DNA of 64,000 nucleotides. Source: Mycobacterium kiyosense (GTDB taxonomy: Bacteria > Actinomycetota > Actinomycetes > Mycobacteriales > Mycobacteriaceae). The notes under the pieces were generated by a model, which worked only from the letters and a program-made list of their open reading frames with translations, did not search any database and was not told where the DNA came from. Location of the stretch: positions 2,356,001 through 2,420,000 of the forward strand of contig AP025179.1 of assembly GCA_021654635.1 (NCBI GenBank), given 5' to 3'. Positions 9,401 to 18,919 of the stretch are shown here, piece after piece (the first letter of the stretch is position 1; every line of letters starts with the position of its first letter). The position numbers and the translations under genes were made by a program.

Positions 9401-9865
9401 ATGCAGGGCGTATTCATCGGGACCTTCTCGAGCGGCCTTCGAGAAGGCTCGGCGGCGACGCTCATCGCGAGCATCGCCGCCGCGTTCCTGACCCGAAATG
9501 GCCGGTCGACGCCTCCGATGCGCGCCGGCGTGGCCCTTGCCGTCGTCGTCGGGGTGATCGCCGTTGTCTTCGTGACCTCGATGATCCGCTGGATGAACCG
9601 CGACGACGGCCGCCTCCGGCGCGACCTCGAACGTGCAGCTCGGCACGCCATCAGCCGCCGCGGTTCGCCGGTGCCGGCCGCTGCACCCCACGCGCAGGTG
9701 CTGTCCTTCGCACCCGCCGACGGCCCACCGAACTCCGCGACCTCACCGCCGCGGGTGCGGAATACATCGACGGTGTTACGGTGCGGGTCTGGCAGGTCGC
9801 GGCCCTCTGTGTCGTCGCCGCCGGTCGTGTTGGCCGCAGCCAAGCACCGGAGAGGAGGCGAGTAG
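9401..9865 (+). CDS. efeU: EfeU-like FTR1-family iron permease, shortened
   Basis: 154 residues immediately before efeO. The N-terminus carries the FTR1 signature region (SSGLREGSAATLI, compare REGxE) inside a membrane helix, then one more helix (VALAVVVGVIAVVFV) and a WM...L...L...A segment like the one in full-length EfeU. A full EfeU has about seven helices and 270 or more residues. Here an internal segment and the C-terminal half are missing, and the tail is low-complexity. It is either a degenerate permease or a minimal membrane partner. Identity rests mainly on context. No frameshift that restores a longer permease was found. Confidence 0.55.
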   Translation: MQGVFIGTFSSGLREGSAATLIASIAAAFLTRNGRSTPPMRAGVALAVVVGVIAVVFVTSMIRWMNRDDGRLRRDLERAARHAISRRGSPVPAAAPHAQVLSFAPADGPPNSATSPPRVRNTSTVLRCGSGRSRPSVSSPPVVLAAAKHRRGGE

Positions 9866-9868
9866 CCA

Positions 9869-11074
9869 ATGTCGAAGCGCACCAGGCGGTTTAACCGATG
9901 GGTAGTGGTCGGCGCCGCATTGGCTGTCGCCGCCTGCAGTCGCGGAGGCACTGAGCCGCCGAAAAGCGGAGCAAACGACGTCAAGGTGACGATGAGCAAC
10001 GACGGCGGCAAGGACCGCTGCGTGCTGAGCACCACCACGGTGCCGGCCGGCCCGGTGAAATTCATCGCGGCAAACGCAAACGCGCCCGGCATCACCGAAG
10101 TCGAGTTGCTCAAGGATCAGCGCATCCTCGGTGAGAAGGAGAACCTCGCGCCAGGTCTGGATCCCGTCTCGTTCACCGTCACTCTCGACGGTGGCGCCTA
10201 TCAAATCTATTGCCCAGGAGCGGATATCGAGTACCAAACGCTGACGGTGACCGGGCGGGCACCCGCGCCGCCCACCGGCACGGTGGCAACCGACCTCAGT
10301 CAAGGCACGAAGGACTACGCGACGTACGTCGTCGCCCAAATCGGTCAACTTTACGACGCGGTCAAGCTGCTTGACGACGCCGTGCAATCCGGCGATGTGG
10401 CGGGCGCGAAACAGGCCTACGCGAAAGCGCGGCCGTTCTACGAGCGCGCCGAAACCAGTGTCGCAGGCTTTGTGCTGCCAGGCTTTGCGGTCGGTGACAA
10501 CGAAGGCAACCTCGACTACTTGATCGACATGCGTGAGTCGACTCCGGTCGACGCCAAGATCGGCTGGAAGGGTTTCCACGCGATCGAACGCGATCTGTGG
10601 CAGGTCGGCGCCATCACCTCCGCCACCAAGGCGCTGAGCGCCGAATTGGTCGACAACGTAGGCAAATTGAAGGGCACCGTGGCCAACCTGCAGTACCGGC
10701 CCGAGGACTTGGCCAACGGCGCGGCCGACCTGATCGAGGAAGTGCAGAACACCAAGATCACCGGCGAAGAAGAGTCGTTCAGCCACTTGGACCTCGTCGA
10801 CTTCGCGGCCAACGTGGAGGGCGCGCAGCAGGCGTACGCTGCGCTGCGGCCGGGACTGGAAAAGATCGACGACTACCTCGTCAACCAGATCGACCGGCAA
10901 TTTCAAGACGTGCTGGCTGTGCTGAACGGCTACCGCGATCCGGCGGCCCTGGGCGGTTATCGGACCTACACCCCGGAACTGCGGGCCCGCGATGCACCGA
11001 AGCTGACCGCCGTCATCCAGCCGCTGCACCAGAGCCTGTCCATGGTTGCCCAGAAAGTCGTCGCGGTGGGATGA
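9869..11074 (+). CDS. efeO: EfeO-type iron-uptake lipoprotein (cupredoxin plus M75 domain)
   Basis: 401 residues. A lipoprotein signal ends at LAVAAC, so the protein is exported and lipid-anchored. An N-terminal cupredoxin-like beta domain (residues ~35-120, with cysteines at DRC and YC) is followed by the helical M75 imelysin-like domain with the conserved HxxE motif in GFHAIERDLW near residue 235. It lies between the short efeU (3 bp gap) and efeB (1 bp gap), so it is the middle gene of an iron-uptake operon. Confidence 0.9.
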   Translation: MSKRTRRFNRWVVVGAALAVAACSRGGTEPPKSGANDVKVTMSNDGGKDRCVLSTTTVPAGPVKFIAANANAPGITEVELLKDQRILGEKENLAPGLDPVSFTVTLDGGAYQIYCPGADIEYQTLTVTGRAPAPPTGTVATDLSQGTKDYATYVVAQIGQLYDAVKLLDDAVQSGDVAGAKQAYAKARPFYERAETSVAGFVLPGFAVGDNEGNLDYLIDMRESTPVDAKIGWKGFHAIERDLWQVGAITSATKALSAELVDNVGKLKGTVANLQYRPEDLANGAADLIEEVQNTKITGEEESFSHLDLVDFAANVEGAQQAYAALRPGLEKIDDYLVNQIDRQFQDVLAVLNGYRDPAALGGYRTYTPELRARDAPKLTAVIQPLHQSLSMVAQKVVAVG

Positions 11075-11075
11075 C

Positions 11076-12371
11076 ATGACCGACGACACTTCGGCGATCA
11101 CCGAACCAGTTGACAGCACACCGGTTTCGCGGCGCCGGCTGCTCGGCGGCACCATGCTGGCCGGGCTGGCCGGCGCAGCCGCAGGCGGACTCACCGGCTA
11201 CGCGGTCGCGGCCGGGCAGGACAGGGGCGACCAGAACGACGCCGTAGACCTGCGCCGCAGCTACCCCTTCTACGGGCAATCCCGTGAGGGCAGTCACCAA
11301 GGCGGAATCGCCACACCACCCCAGCGGTACTGCGTGTTCATGTCCTTCTCGCTGGCAGCCGGAGCGGGGCGAGCCGACCTACAGGGGTTGCTGGCCCGGT
11401 GGTCGGCGGCGGCCGCGGTTTTGCAGCAGGGCAATCCGGTGGGGGCGGTGCAGCCCGCGGTGGAGGTGCAGCCGCCGGCCGATACCGGCGAAGCGCAGGG
11501 CCTGAGTCCGGCCGGCCTGACCGTAACCATCGGGTTGGGTCCTTCGCTGTTCGGCGATCGCTTCGGACTGGCGGGCCGCAAACCCGCGCTGTTCGCCGAT
11601 CTGCCTGCGCTCAACGGAGACAACCTCGATCCGCGGCTGCGCGGCGGCGACGTGTCGGTGCAGGCGTGCGCGGACGACCCGCAGGTGTGCTATCACGCCA
11701 CCCGCAACTTGACCCGGCTGGGGCGCGACGTGGTCGCGCCGTCATGGCAGGTGCTGGGTTTCGGTCGCGCGTCGGCAGGGCCCGGCCAGGTTACGCCGCG
11801 AAACCTGATGGGATTCAAGGACGGAACCCGCAATGTCATCACCGACGAGCAGTACCGCCGATTCGTGTGGATCGACAACAGCGACCAGGCCTGGCTGAAC
11901 GGCGGCAGCTACCAGGTCGTCCGCAAGATAAGGATGCTGCTCGAAACCTGGGACACCGACCGCATCGGCGACCAGCAACAGACTTTCGGCCGCAACAAAC
12001 AAAGCGGCGCACCGCTGGGCGGCAAGGACGAATTCGACACCCCCGACTTCGGCGCCAGAGGCCATGACGGCAAACCGATCATCGACCCGCTGTCCCACAT
12101 CGGATTGGCGGCACGGGAAAACAACGACGGCGTGATGATCCGAAGACGCTCGTACAACTACACCGACGGGCTGGACGGCGCCGGTCAGCTCGACGCCGGC
12201 CTGCTGTTCATCTCGTATCAGAACGATCCGCGCAACTTCATTCGGCTGCAGAACCGGTTGGGCGCCAGCGATCTGCTCAACGAGTACATCCGCCACATCG
12301 GGTCGGCGATCTTCGCGATACCGCCGGCGCCCGACAAGGGTCACTACATCGGTCAGTCGCTGTTCAGCTGA
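11076..12371 (+). CDS. efeB: EfeB-type Dyp heme peroxidase, Tat-exported
   Basis: 431 residues from ATG 11076, directly after the efeO stop. The N-terminus has a twin-arginine motif (SRRRLLGG) and hydrophobic stretch, so export is folded, via Tat. The Dyp signature GFKDGTRN is near residue 250; SHIGLAAREN later supplies the proximal histidine, followed by RRRSYNY. In EfeUOB systems EfeB is a heme peroxidase assisting iron acquisition. It converges on the alpha/beta hydrolase gene, and the 3' ends overlap by 19 bp. Confidence 0.92.
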   Translation: MTDDTSAITEPVDSTPVSRRRLLGGTMLAGLAGAAAGGLTGYAVAAGQDRGDQNDAVDLRRSYPFYGQSREGSHQGGIATPPQRYCVFMSFSLAAGAGRADLQGLLARWSAAAAVLQQGNPVGAVQPAVEVQPPADTGEAQGLSPAGLTVTIGLGPSLFGDRFGLAGRKPALFADLPALNGDNLDPRLRGGDVSVQACADDPQVCYHATRNLTRLGRDVVAPSWQVLGFGRASAGPGQVTPRNLMGFKDGTRNVITDEQYRRFVWIDNSDQAWLNGGSYQVVRKIRMLLETWDTDRIGDQQQTFGRNKQSGAPLGGKDEFDTPDFGARGHDGKPIIDPLSHIGLAARENNDGVMIRRRSYNYTDGLDGAGQLDAGLLFISYQNDPRNFIRLQNRLGASDLLNEYIRHIGSAIFAIPPAPDKGHYIGQSLFS

Positions 12372-13345
12372 TCCACCAGCACCGGTCCCTCAGGTTTGTC
12401 GCCGAGGGTCTGCAGTTGCAGCGCGATGGCCTTGCCCTGTGCGGTCAGCCGGATGATCTGCGCCAACTCGCGCGGGGCGTCGCATTGCACGTAATGATCG
12501 CCTGTCGGGACCACCCAGTAGCGGCTCCGACCCGGCTTGGCCCGCAGATATTTCTGCCATACGTGGTTGGCAACACGCAGCGGCGCGACCGCGTCGTGCA
12601 GGCCCCAGATCAGCGTGGTGTCGACCGGGAGCTTGGAAAGCTCTTCCAGCCAGCGCTTTTCGTCGGCGGCGCGCTCATGCAGGTACTGAATGGTGTCCGG
12701 CAGCACCCGGATGCCGTCGTTGTAGGCGAAACACTCTGCCAATGCCGAGATCTCGGGGTCGGTGGGCTTGCGACGCGGCATGAACGTGGTGACCCCCAGG
12801 CCGGCGGCCAACAGCTCCGGCGTCGTCTCCGCCGCGGTAGCCCGGCCCGTCGCAGTGTCGAGCAGCGCGGTCTGGAACGGGGTCAGGTTCGATAACGGCA
12901 GGTAGATGTTGGCGTTGGTGAGGATGAGATCAGTTGGCAGTAAATCCTTTTCGGCGAGCATCCCCAGTGCGATCATGCCGACGCTGCTGCCGCGATCGTG
13001 GGTGATCATCCGGTATTCGGTCAGTTTCCACACGTGGGTGATGGCGTGCACGAGCAGACGCGCGTCGTCGTAGAGCGAGTAGACGTAGGGCTCCGGTGGT
13101 TTGTCGGAGGCACCGTAGCCGGGGAAGTCCAGCGCGAAGATCTCGAATTCCTCACCCAACTCACGCGCCAGCGCAAAATAGTCGATGCTCGACGTCGGGA
13201 AGCCGTGCACACACACCAGCGCGGGCGCCCCCGGCTTGCCGAACCGGCGCAGGAAGATCGAGACCGTTTGCCCGGCGTTGGCGTCGGTCGTCGATCGCCA
13301 AGTCAGTTCCGTCCCGCTGCTGTGCCATTCGACGAAGAGGTCCAT
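12353..13345 (-). CDS. Alpha/beta hydrolase (haloalkane dehalogenase/epoxide hydrolase-like)
   Basis: 330 residues from the ATG at 13345; an open frame continues upstream but loses family resemblance. Visible are the HGFPTSS oxyanion region near residue 50, DFPGYGASDKP near 80, the nucleophile-elbow position THDRGSS near 125 (an aspartate at the elbow, as in dehalogenases and epoxide hydrolases) and a C-terminal GDHYVQ with the catalytic histidine. The substrate is unknown. The 3' end overlaps efeB on the other strand. Confidence 0.8.
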   Translation of the reverse strand: MDLFVEWHSSGTELTWRSTTDANAGQTVSIFLRRFGKPGAPALVCVHGFPTSSIDYFALARELGEEFEIFALDFPGYGASDKPPEPYVYSLYDDARLLVHAITHVWKLTEYRMITHDRGSSVGMIALGMLAEKDLLPTDLILTNANIYLPLSNLTPFQTALLDTATGRATAAETTPELLAAGLGVTTFMPRRKPTDPEISALAECFAYNDGIRVLPDTIQYLHERAADEKRWLEELSKLPVDTTLIWGLHDAVAPLRVANHVWQKYLRAKPGRSRYWVVPTGDHYVQCDAPRELAQIIRLTAQGKAIALQLQTLGDKPEGPVLVDQLNSD

Positions 13346-13521
13346 GCTGCCAGCTTGGCAGGTCGGATGTGCCAGTCCACGCCCAGGGGTGCCCGGACTT
13401 CGGATCACGACTCGAACGCGCTGGACAACAGAAACGATAACGATTTCCCAGCTGTGTGCCGGTTTGCGGGAAAATAGTGCGCAGCAAATTGCCGGTGAAG
13501 CCTCGGCAGAGATGGGGGACC

Positions 13522-14520
13522 GTGCCCAAGCGACTCCGTGCTGCGCTCGCCGTGGTGGCGGCGCTATGTTTGCCCGGTGCTGCACCGGAAGGGATTGCCG
13601 AGGTGACGACGCCGGCCTGCGAGCAACGCACGTTGGTGCTGACGGCTTTCCCGGCCGAGGCCGACGCGGTGCTCGCACACACCCAGCTGGACCCCAATGC
13701 CGTGGAAATGGTTGACCGACAGTACTTCTACCGGGGTTCGATCGCCGGCAAGAAGGTGATCGTGGCGATGACCGGCATCGGTCTGGTCAACGCGACGCGT
13801 GTGACCGAAGCCGCGCTGAACCACTTCACCTGCGCCTCCGGCACTACCGTTGGGGCAGTGATGTTTTCGGGCGTCGCGGGTGGGGCCGGGCGCACCAGCG
13901 TGGGCGATGTCGCGGTGCCGGGCCGGTGGACCCTGGACAACGGTGCCACGTTCACCGCCGTCGACCCCGGGATGCTCGCGACCGCCCAGACACTCGATGT
14001 GAGCCTCAGCGGTGTCAATAACCTGGGTAACCCGTTCTGCCTGTGTCGCAACGTTCCAACCGTCAAGCTGATCGATCTGCAGCGAGCGCCGCGGCTGTTC
14101 GTCGGCGGCGACGGCTTCAGCACCGACTCCAACAATGGCCAAGCGTTTCCCTGTGTTCCCAACGGCGGCGATGTCTTCGGCTGCCAACCATGCAGTGCGC
14201 CGGGCCGGTCGCTGTTGTACACCGGGAATTTCTTCCAGGCGATCGGGCCGTTTCTGGCCAAGGGGCTGCTGAGCAATCTGAACATCTCCACAGCGCAGAA
14301 TCCCGCCTTTGACGCGGTGGATCAGGAGACCGCCGCCGCGCAGGCAGTCGCGGTGGCGCACGGTGTCCCGTTCCTGGGTGTTCGCGGCATGTCGGACGGA
14401 CCCGGAGATCCGCTGGGGCTGCCCGGGTTCCCCTTTCAGTTCTTCTTCTACAAGCAGATCGCCGCGGAGAACGCGGCGCGGGTGGTCGCCGCGTTCTTGG
14501 CGACGTGGGCCGGGGCCTAA
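13522..14520 (+). CDS. Secreted nucleoside phosphorylase/nucleosidase superfamily protein
   Basis: 332 residues. GTG 13522 follows GGGGGA and gives a good Sec signal ([19 protein letters not shown]). The mature part has the phosphorylase-superfamily layout: [29 protein letters not shown] and a late [12 protein letters not shown] with the acidic substrate-binding loop. MTA/SAH nucleosidases share these motifs, but this one is exported and has extra cysteines (CLCR, CVP, GCQPC), so a scavenging role outside the membrane is inferred. It is divergent from the hydrolase gene. Confidence 0.75.
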   Translation: MPKRLRAALAVVAALCLPGAAPEGIAEVTTPACEQRTLVLTAFPAEADAVLAHTQLDPNAVEMVDRQYFYRGSIAGKKVIVAMTGIGLVNATRVTEAALNHFTCASGTTVGAVMFSGVAGGAGRTSVGDVAVPGRWTLDNGATFTAVDPGMLATAQTLDVSLSGVNNLGNPFCLCRNVPTVKLIDLQRAPRLFVGGDGFSTDSNNGQAFPCVPNGGDVFGCQPCSAPGRSLLYTGNFFQAIGPFLAKGLLSNLNISTAQNPAFDAVDQETAAAQAVAVAHGVPFLGVRGMSDGPGDPLGLPGFPFQFFFYKQIAAENAARVVAAFLATWAGA

Positions 14521-14531
14521 AGGCGCTGAGC

Positions 14532-15380
14532 TCAGCCCCGCTCGACGGGGCGTGCCGGATCCGAACTCCACTCCGACCACGACCCGGGGAATAGGGCAGC
14601 GCGTTGACCGGCCGCGGCGAGAGCGGCGACCACGACGGCGGCCGTGACTCCCGAACCGCAGTACGTCCCGACCGGGGAATCAGGCTCAATACCGTTCGCC
14701 GACAACAGATCATGCAGCTCTGCGGTACCGAGGAGCGTTCCGTCGGCGGTCAGCAAACTGCCGAAGGGAAGGTTCTTCGCGCCGGGGATGTGGCCGGCGA
14801 CGGCATCGACGGGCTCGACTTCGCCCCGGTAGCGTTCGGGCGCTCGCGCGTCGAACAGCGGCATGCGCGCGGCGCCGGCCTCGTCGGCGGTCAAGGTGGG
14901 CTGGCTGCCTGCGTACAGGTTCGGTTGCGGCACAGTCACATTCCCGGTCGGGGGTGCGACGGGTCCGCTCTCCAGTTGGCCATCGGAGGCGCGCCAGGCG
15001 GAGAGGCCGCCGTCCAGAATGCGCACGTCGGTCAGCCCTGCCGCGGTCAGCACCCACCAGGCGCGTGCGGAGCCAGCGCGATTCCAGTCGTCGTAGACCA
15101 CGATCGGCACCCCGTCACATACCCCGCAGCGGCGCAGCGACTCCTGCAGACTGCTGCCGGACGGCAGCGGATGGCGTCCGCGCCCGGAGACGGTGTGGTC
15201 GCTGAGATCGTCTTCCAGCGACACATACACTGCACCGGGGAGGTGACCGTCCAGGTAGGCAGGCCGGCCGTCCGGGGTGTCCAGTCGCCAGCGCACGTCG
15301 AGGATGCTGACCGGTTCCCCGGCATCGATGAGCCCGGCCAGCTCGGCGGGGCTGATCAATACTTGTTCGCGCGTGCTCAC
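14532..15380 (-). CDS. Thiosulfate/3-mercaptopyruvate sulfurtransferase (tandem rhodanese)
   Basis: 282 residues with two rhodanese domains. The N-terminal one is inactive-like (SILDVRWRL, GHLPGAVYVSLEDDL). The C-terminal one has the active loop CGSGVTA at about residue 241, with the persulfide cysteine. CGSGV(T/S)A is the loop of the SseA-type enzymes. It transfers sulfane sulfur to thiol or cyanide acceptors in the cytoplasm. It converges with the secreted nucleosidase gene, separated by 11 bp. Confidence 0.9.
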   Translation of the reverse strand: MSTREQVLISPAELAGLIDAGEPVSILDVRWRLDTPDGRPAYLDGHLPGAVYVSLEDDLSDHTVSGRGRHPLPSGSSLQESLRRCGVCDGVPIVVYDDWNRAGSARAWWVLTAAGLTDVRILDGGLSAWRASDGQLESGPVAPPTGNVTVPQPNLYAGSQPTLTADEAGAARMPLFDARAPERYRGEVEPVDAVAGHIPGAKNLPFGSLLTADGTLLGTAELHDLLSANGIEPDSPVGTYCGSGVTAAVVVAALAAAGQRAALFPGSWSEWSSDPARPVERG

Positions 15381-15457
15381 CGGTTCACCTTAGCCAGGCG
15401 TACAGCTCCGGGATGTCGACGACATACGGGTGGTGGCCGCGGCGGGGAAAGCCGAGC

Positions 15458-16179
15458 TCATACCCAGGCTTCCCAGCTGATCATGCTGCGCAGCGGTCCG
15501 GCGAAGACCGGTCGAACCGTTTCAGATCGCCACCGCTGTTCGACGAGAGGCGCCAGCGCAGAGGTGACGGCCAGCGGGTCTTCGTCGAGATAGACGACGG
15601 TGATGTACTGCGGATCGGTGCGCCAGCCGCGGGGCAGCGGAGCCCAGGTCGCCCCGAATGTCCAGACCCCGGCTACCCCGTGGGTGCCGAGCAGTTCCGG
15701 ATAGTGTTCGGCGGCAAGCCATTCCAGCCAGGCGTCGGGGCGGGCACCGGCCGGTTCCTCGATGAGCAACAGCACACCGCGGTGCGGCCGGAACGGCACC
15801 ACCTCCGCCGACACCAGGGCCCGCGGCGCGGCCTGCCACTGCAGCAGACGCAGCCCGCTGATCTGCAGCAACGGCCGGATGCTCGGCATCCGGCCGTTCT
15901 CCCGCAGCACCCGGCCCAGCTCGACGAAGTCGTCGAAGGTCTGCTGCACCGGGTCGCCGACCAGGTAGTGCACCACATTGGCGATCTCGCCGAGTGGACC
16001 GTGGAGGCCAACCTCGCCGCAGGGTAGTCGCCGTCGGCGATCCAGCGCAGCCCTGACACGATGCCGGGCAGTTGATACTGCTCGGGCATGTGGTCGAGCA
16101 GGTGCCAGCGCAGGTAGCTGCCGGCGTCGTCCGGTGATGCCGCGGTGAGGCTGAAAATGCCCGCCCTGACCCGGTTCAC
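15458..16179 (-). CDS. EthD-like/dimeric alpha-beta barrel protein (frameshifted in this sequence)
   Basis: The corrected product is 240 residues. GTG 16179 overlaps the stop of the LLM gene (GTGA), a typical operon junction. The first part (NRVRAGIFSLTAASPDD to ADGDYPA) and the second (GEVGLHGPLGEIANVVHYLVGDP onward) are in different frames. One missing base near 16019 joins them. Two ferredoxin-like repeats can be seen (HLLDHMPEQYQLPG and WLAAEHYPELLGTHG), as in EthD-type proteins. It probably partners the oxidoreductase gene upstream in a degradation pathway; no catalytic residue is obvious. Confidence 0.65.
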
Positions 16180-17042
16180 GAGACGTTCAACTCCGCCAGT
16201 GCCTGCAGATTCTCCAGGAAGTGCTGCAGCGAAGCATGCGCGAAGTTGGCGCTGACAATGGTCGCGCCGTGTGCGAGCGTCTCCGCGATCAGCTCCCGGG
16301 CCCGGTCGGGTGCACCGATCGGATCCAGTCGTGCCGAGGGCGCCAGCACCACGTCGAACGACGCCGGAGTCTCGAAGCGGCGCAACCAGTCTCGGGCCTG
16401 GGCGTTCGACACGGCGAACGGTGCCCACCCGTCGGCCAGCGTGACGGCGCGCCGCAGCGACCGCAGGGTCCGTCCGCCGACCCACAGCGGCACGCGGTCC
16501 TGAACGGCGCACGGGTCGACGATCATGCCGCCATAGGAGTAGAACTCGCCACGGTATTCGGGCTTGCGAACCGACAACGACGCGCGCAACGCTCGCAGCG
16601 CGTCGTCACCGCGGGCGCCGCGGTCGTCGAATGCGGCGCCGAGCAGGTCGAACTCCTCTTTGAGTGAGCCGACACCGACACCGAGGATGAGCCGGCCGTT
16701 GCTGACCACGTCCAGGGTGCCGTAGCGCTTGGCGATCTCCAGCGGATGGTGGTAACCCAGCACCAACACGTTGGTGGCCAACTTGATTCGCTGGGTGCGG
16801 GCGGCCAGGTAGCCGAAGGTGGGCAGCGGATCCCAATAGCGGGCGCCGCGGCGGGCCTGCTCGGCTGCGGGCAGCGCGATGTGTTCGCTGCAGGTCAGGT
16901 GGTGGTATCCGAGTCGGTCGGCGGCCTCGGCGACGCGGGCGACGTCGCCGATGGAGGCGTCGATCTCCCAGTCGGAGCTGGCGTCGGGGAACATCGTCAC
17001 TACCGGGGTGGCGACAGACAACTTTGCGGCGGGGTTGCTCAT
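16176..17042 (-). CDS. LLM-class F420-dependent oxidoreductase
   Basis: 288 residues, luciferase-like TIM barrel. Conserved segments are HHLTCSEHIALP near residue 45, LATNVLVLGYHHPLEIAKRYGTLDVVSNGRL near 90 (F420/flavin binding and the family consensus YGTLD-S-GR) and GVGVGSLKEEFDLLG near 120. It is divergent from a TetR gene with a perfect palindrome between them, and followed by the EthD-like gene with a 4-bp overlap. F420 rather than FMN is inferred from resemblance to the mycobacterial TIGR03619-like group. Confidence 0.85.
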   Translation of the reverse strand: MSNPAAKLSVATPVVTMFPDASSDWEIDASIGDVARVAEAADRLGYHHLTCSEHIALPAAEQARRGARYWDPLPTFGYLAARTQRIKLATNVLVLGYHHPLEIAKRYGTLDVVSNGRLILGVGVGSLKEEFDLLGAAFDDRGARGDDALRALRASLSVRKPEYRGEFYSYGGMIVDPCAVQDRVPLWVGGRTLRSLRRAVTLADGWAPFAVSNAQARDWLRRFETPASFDVVLAPSARLDPIGAPDRARELIAETLAHGATIVSANFAHASLQHFLENLQALAELNVS

Positions 17043-17063
17043 CGCGCTAGATTCTAACAGTGC

Positions 17064-17077
17064 TCGAATTGATTCGA
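17064..17077. promoter_or_regulatory. Palindromic operator between LLM and TetR genes
   Basis: TCGAAT-TG-ATTCGA is a perfect 14-bp palindrome centred between the start of the LLM gene (17042) and the start of the TetR gene (17089). A further TCGAA half-site follows at 17085-17089. The position is what is expected for autoregulation by the adjacent TetR. Confidence 0.6.
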
Positions 17078-17088
17078 ACGAAGGTCGA

Positions 17089-17634
17089 ATGACGTCGGCG
17101 GTGCGTCGCGCCTATGGCGAACTGGACCGCGCGCAGGTGGTGTCCGCCATGCACGCGCTGGCCCGTCGGGTCGGTGTGCAACAGGTGACGATGCGATCGT
17201 TGGCCGCCGAACTCGGCGCCGCAGTGCCGTCGGTGTACTACCACGTGCCGGGCAAACAGGCCGCGCTGAATCTGCTCGCCGAGTCGGTGCTGGCCGACAT
17301 TCCGGTGCCGCAGGACGGGCCGTGGGAGACCCGGCTGGCCGAGCTGTTCTGTTCGGCCCGCGAGGTGATGCTCGGCGTCCCGGGGGTGGCGGGTCTGCTG
17401 CAGACCAGCGGCGGCGGAGAGCGGGCCCGCCGGTTAGACCGGCTGAGCCGCTCGCTGCTGGCCGAATCCGGGGTTTCCAAAGCCGTTGTGGCGGCCGCTC
17501 ATACCGTGCTGTACACCTACCTGCTGGGCTCGGTCAGCCTGGAGGAGTCCCGCGGCCGTCGTCAGCCCACCAAGCGGTTCCGCGCGGGCCTGGACGTGAT
17601 CATCGCCGGCGTCAAGGCAATGGAGGAGTCATGA
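17089..17634 (+). CDS. TetR family transcriptional regulator
   Basis: 181 residues from ATG 17089. The helix-turn-helix (TMRSLAAELGAAVPSVYYHVPGKQAAL) lies at about residues 31-57. YYHVPGK is the usual end of the TetR recognition helix region. It is divergent from the LLM/EthD operon and overlaps the downstream P450 by 4 bp (ATGA), so it probably controls both arms through the palindrome at 17064-17077. The C-terminal domain is typical of the TetR_C group; its ligand is unknown. Confidence 0.88.
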   Translation: MTSAVRRAYGELDRAQVVSAMHALARRVGVQQVTMRSLAAELGAAVPSVYYHVPGKQAALNLLAESVLADIPVPQDGPWETRLAELFCSAREVMLGVPGVAGLLQTSGGGERARRLDRLSRSLLAESGVSKAVVAAAHTVLYTYLLGSVSLEESRGRRQPTKRFRAGLDVIIAGVKAMEES

Positions 17635-18881
17635 CCGTTCCGAATCTGGGGTCGTTGACCGTGGAGAACCAGGACACCCCGGCGGATCGCGACGCCGCGG
17701 CGGTGCTGGACCCGGACACCTACGTCGTCGGCGCGCCGTTCGATGCGCTGAGGAGGTTGCGTGCGGACAGCCCGGTGCATCCGGTCCGGATGGCGGGTCT
17801 GCCCCGGGCGTGGCTGCTGACCAAGCACGCCGACATCCGGACCGTCAGCCGCGACACCGACACCTTCACCTCCTCGAGGGGCAACACGCTGGTCGAGGTC
17901 GAGGCCGGGCCCACCTCGGCGATGCTGCCGGGAATCGACCCGCCGCGACATGTCCACTACCGCAAGCTGATCAACCAGGGGTTCACCGCCCGCAACGTGC
18001 TGCGACTGGAACCACACATGCGCCAGGTCGCCCGCAACATCGTCGCCGACATCCTGGCGAAGGGCGAATTCGATGCCGTGCCGGACATTTCCGCGGAGAT
18101 GTCGCTGCAGGTGATCGCCGGCGTGCTCGGCGTTCCGGCTGAAGACCGGATGGAGGTGTTCCGCTGGAGCAACGCCATCGGCACCCTGGGCATCGAGGAC
18201 CCCGACTACGCGCCCACACCCGAGGCGCTCGGGCAGGCCGCGGCCGAGATGTTCCGGTACTGCGGTGAATTGGTGAAACACCGGCGCACGCACGGGCTCA
18301 CCGACGACATCCTCTCGGCTCTGCTGGCCGCGGAGGTCGACGGTGAGAAACTCAACCGCGACCAGCTCAACGAGTTCTTTCTGCTACTGGCCATCGCCGG
18401 CAACGAGACCACCCGAAACACGTTGAGCCACGGTATTTTAGCGCTGTCGGAGCATCCCGACCAACGCGCCCTGCTCGCGCGCGACCCCGCAGCCGTCAAG
18501 CCCGCGGTCGAAGAACTGCTGCGTTGGGCCACGCCGGTGATGCACTTCCGCCGCACCGTCACCCGCGACGTGGAGATCCGCGGGCAGCGGATCCCGAAGG
18601 GCGACTGGGTGCTGATGCACTATCTTTCGGCCAACCGCGACGAGGACGTTTTCGAGCGGCCCGACGAGTTCGACGTGACCCGGGTGGATGCCGGGCACGC
18701 CGCCTTCGGCGGGGGCGGGGTGCACTTCTGCCTCGGCGCTCAGCTGGCGCGGCTGGAGCTGCGGGTGCTGCTCGAGGAGCTGTACCCGAACGTGCCCGAA
18801 CTCACCGTCACCGGTGAGCCCGACCGGTTGAGGTCGTCGTTCTTCCATGGGATCAAACGACTTCCGTGCAGCACGGGCTAG
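17631..18881 (+). CDS. Cytochrome P450
   Basis: 416 residues from ATG 17631, overlapping the TetR stop. The I-helix motif AGNETT is near residue 253, ExxR (EELLR) near 293, and the heme loop FGGGGVHFCLG near 358-368. An HFRRTVTRDVEI segment matches mycobacterial P450s of the CYP125/CYP142-like shape, but the family cannot be fixed here. It is co-regulated with the TetR, and probably acts in the same catabolic unit as the divergent LLM and EthD-like genes. Confidence 0.92.
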   Translation: MTVPNLGSLTVENQDTPADRDAAAVLDPDTYVVGAPFDALRRLRADSPVHPVRMAGLPRAWLLTKHADIRTVSRDTDTFTSSRGNTLVEVEAGPTSAMLPGIDPPRHVHYRKLINQGFTARNVLRLEPHMRQVARNIVADILAKGEFDAVPDISAEMSLQVIAGVLGVPAEDRMEVFRWSNAIGTLGIEDPDYAPTPEALGQAAAEMFRYCGELVKHRRTHGLTDDILSALLAAEVDGEKLNRDQLNEFFLLLAIAGNETTRNTLSHGILALSEHPDQRALLARDPAAVKPAVEELLRWATPVMHFRRTVTRDVEIRGQRIPKGDWVLMHYLSANRDEDVFERPDEFDVTRVDAGHAAFGGGGVHFCLGAQLARLELRVLLEELYPNVPELTVTGEPDRLRSSFFHGIKRLPCSTG

Positions 18882-18919
18882 CCTGTGTCCTCCGCCTATT
18901 CGGCGCGCGGCGCCAACAG

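Noticed and set aside
13432..13448. GAAACGATAACGATTTC resembling a Zur/MntR box between divergent genes
   Set aside because: Only the outer GAAA/TTTC pairs, the centre is a direct repeat, and neither neighbour is a metal gene.
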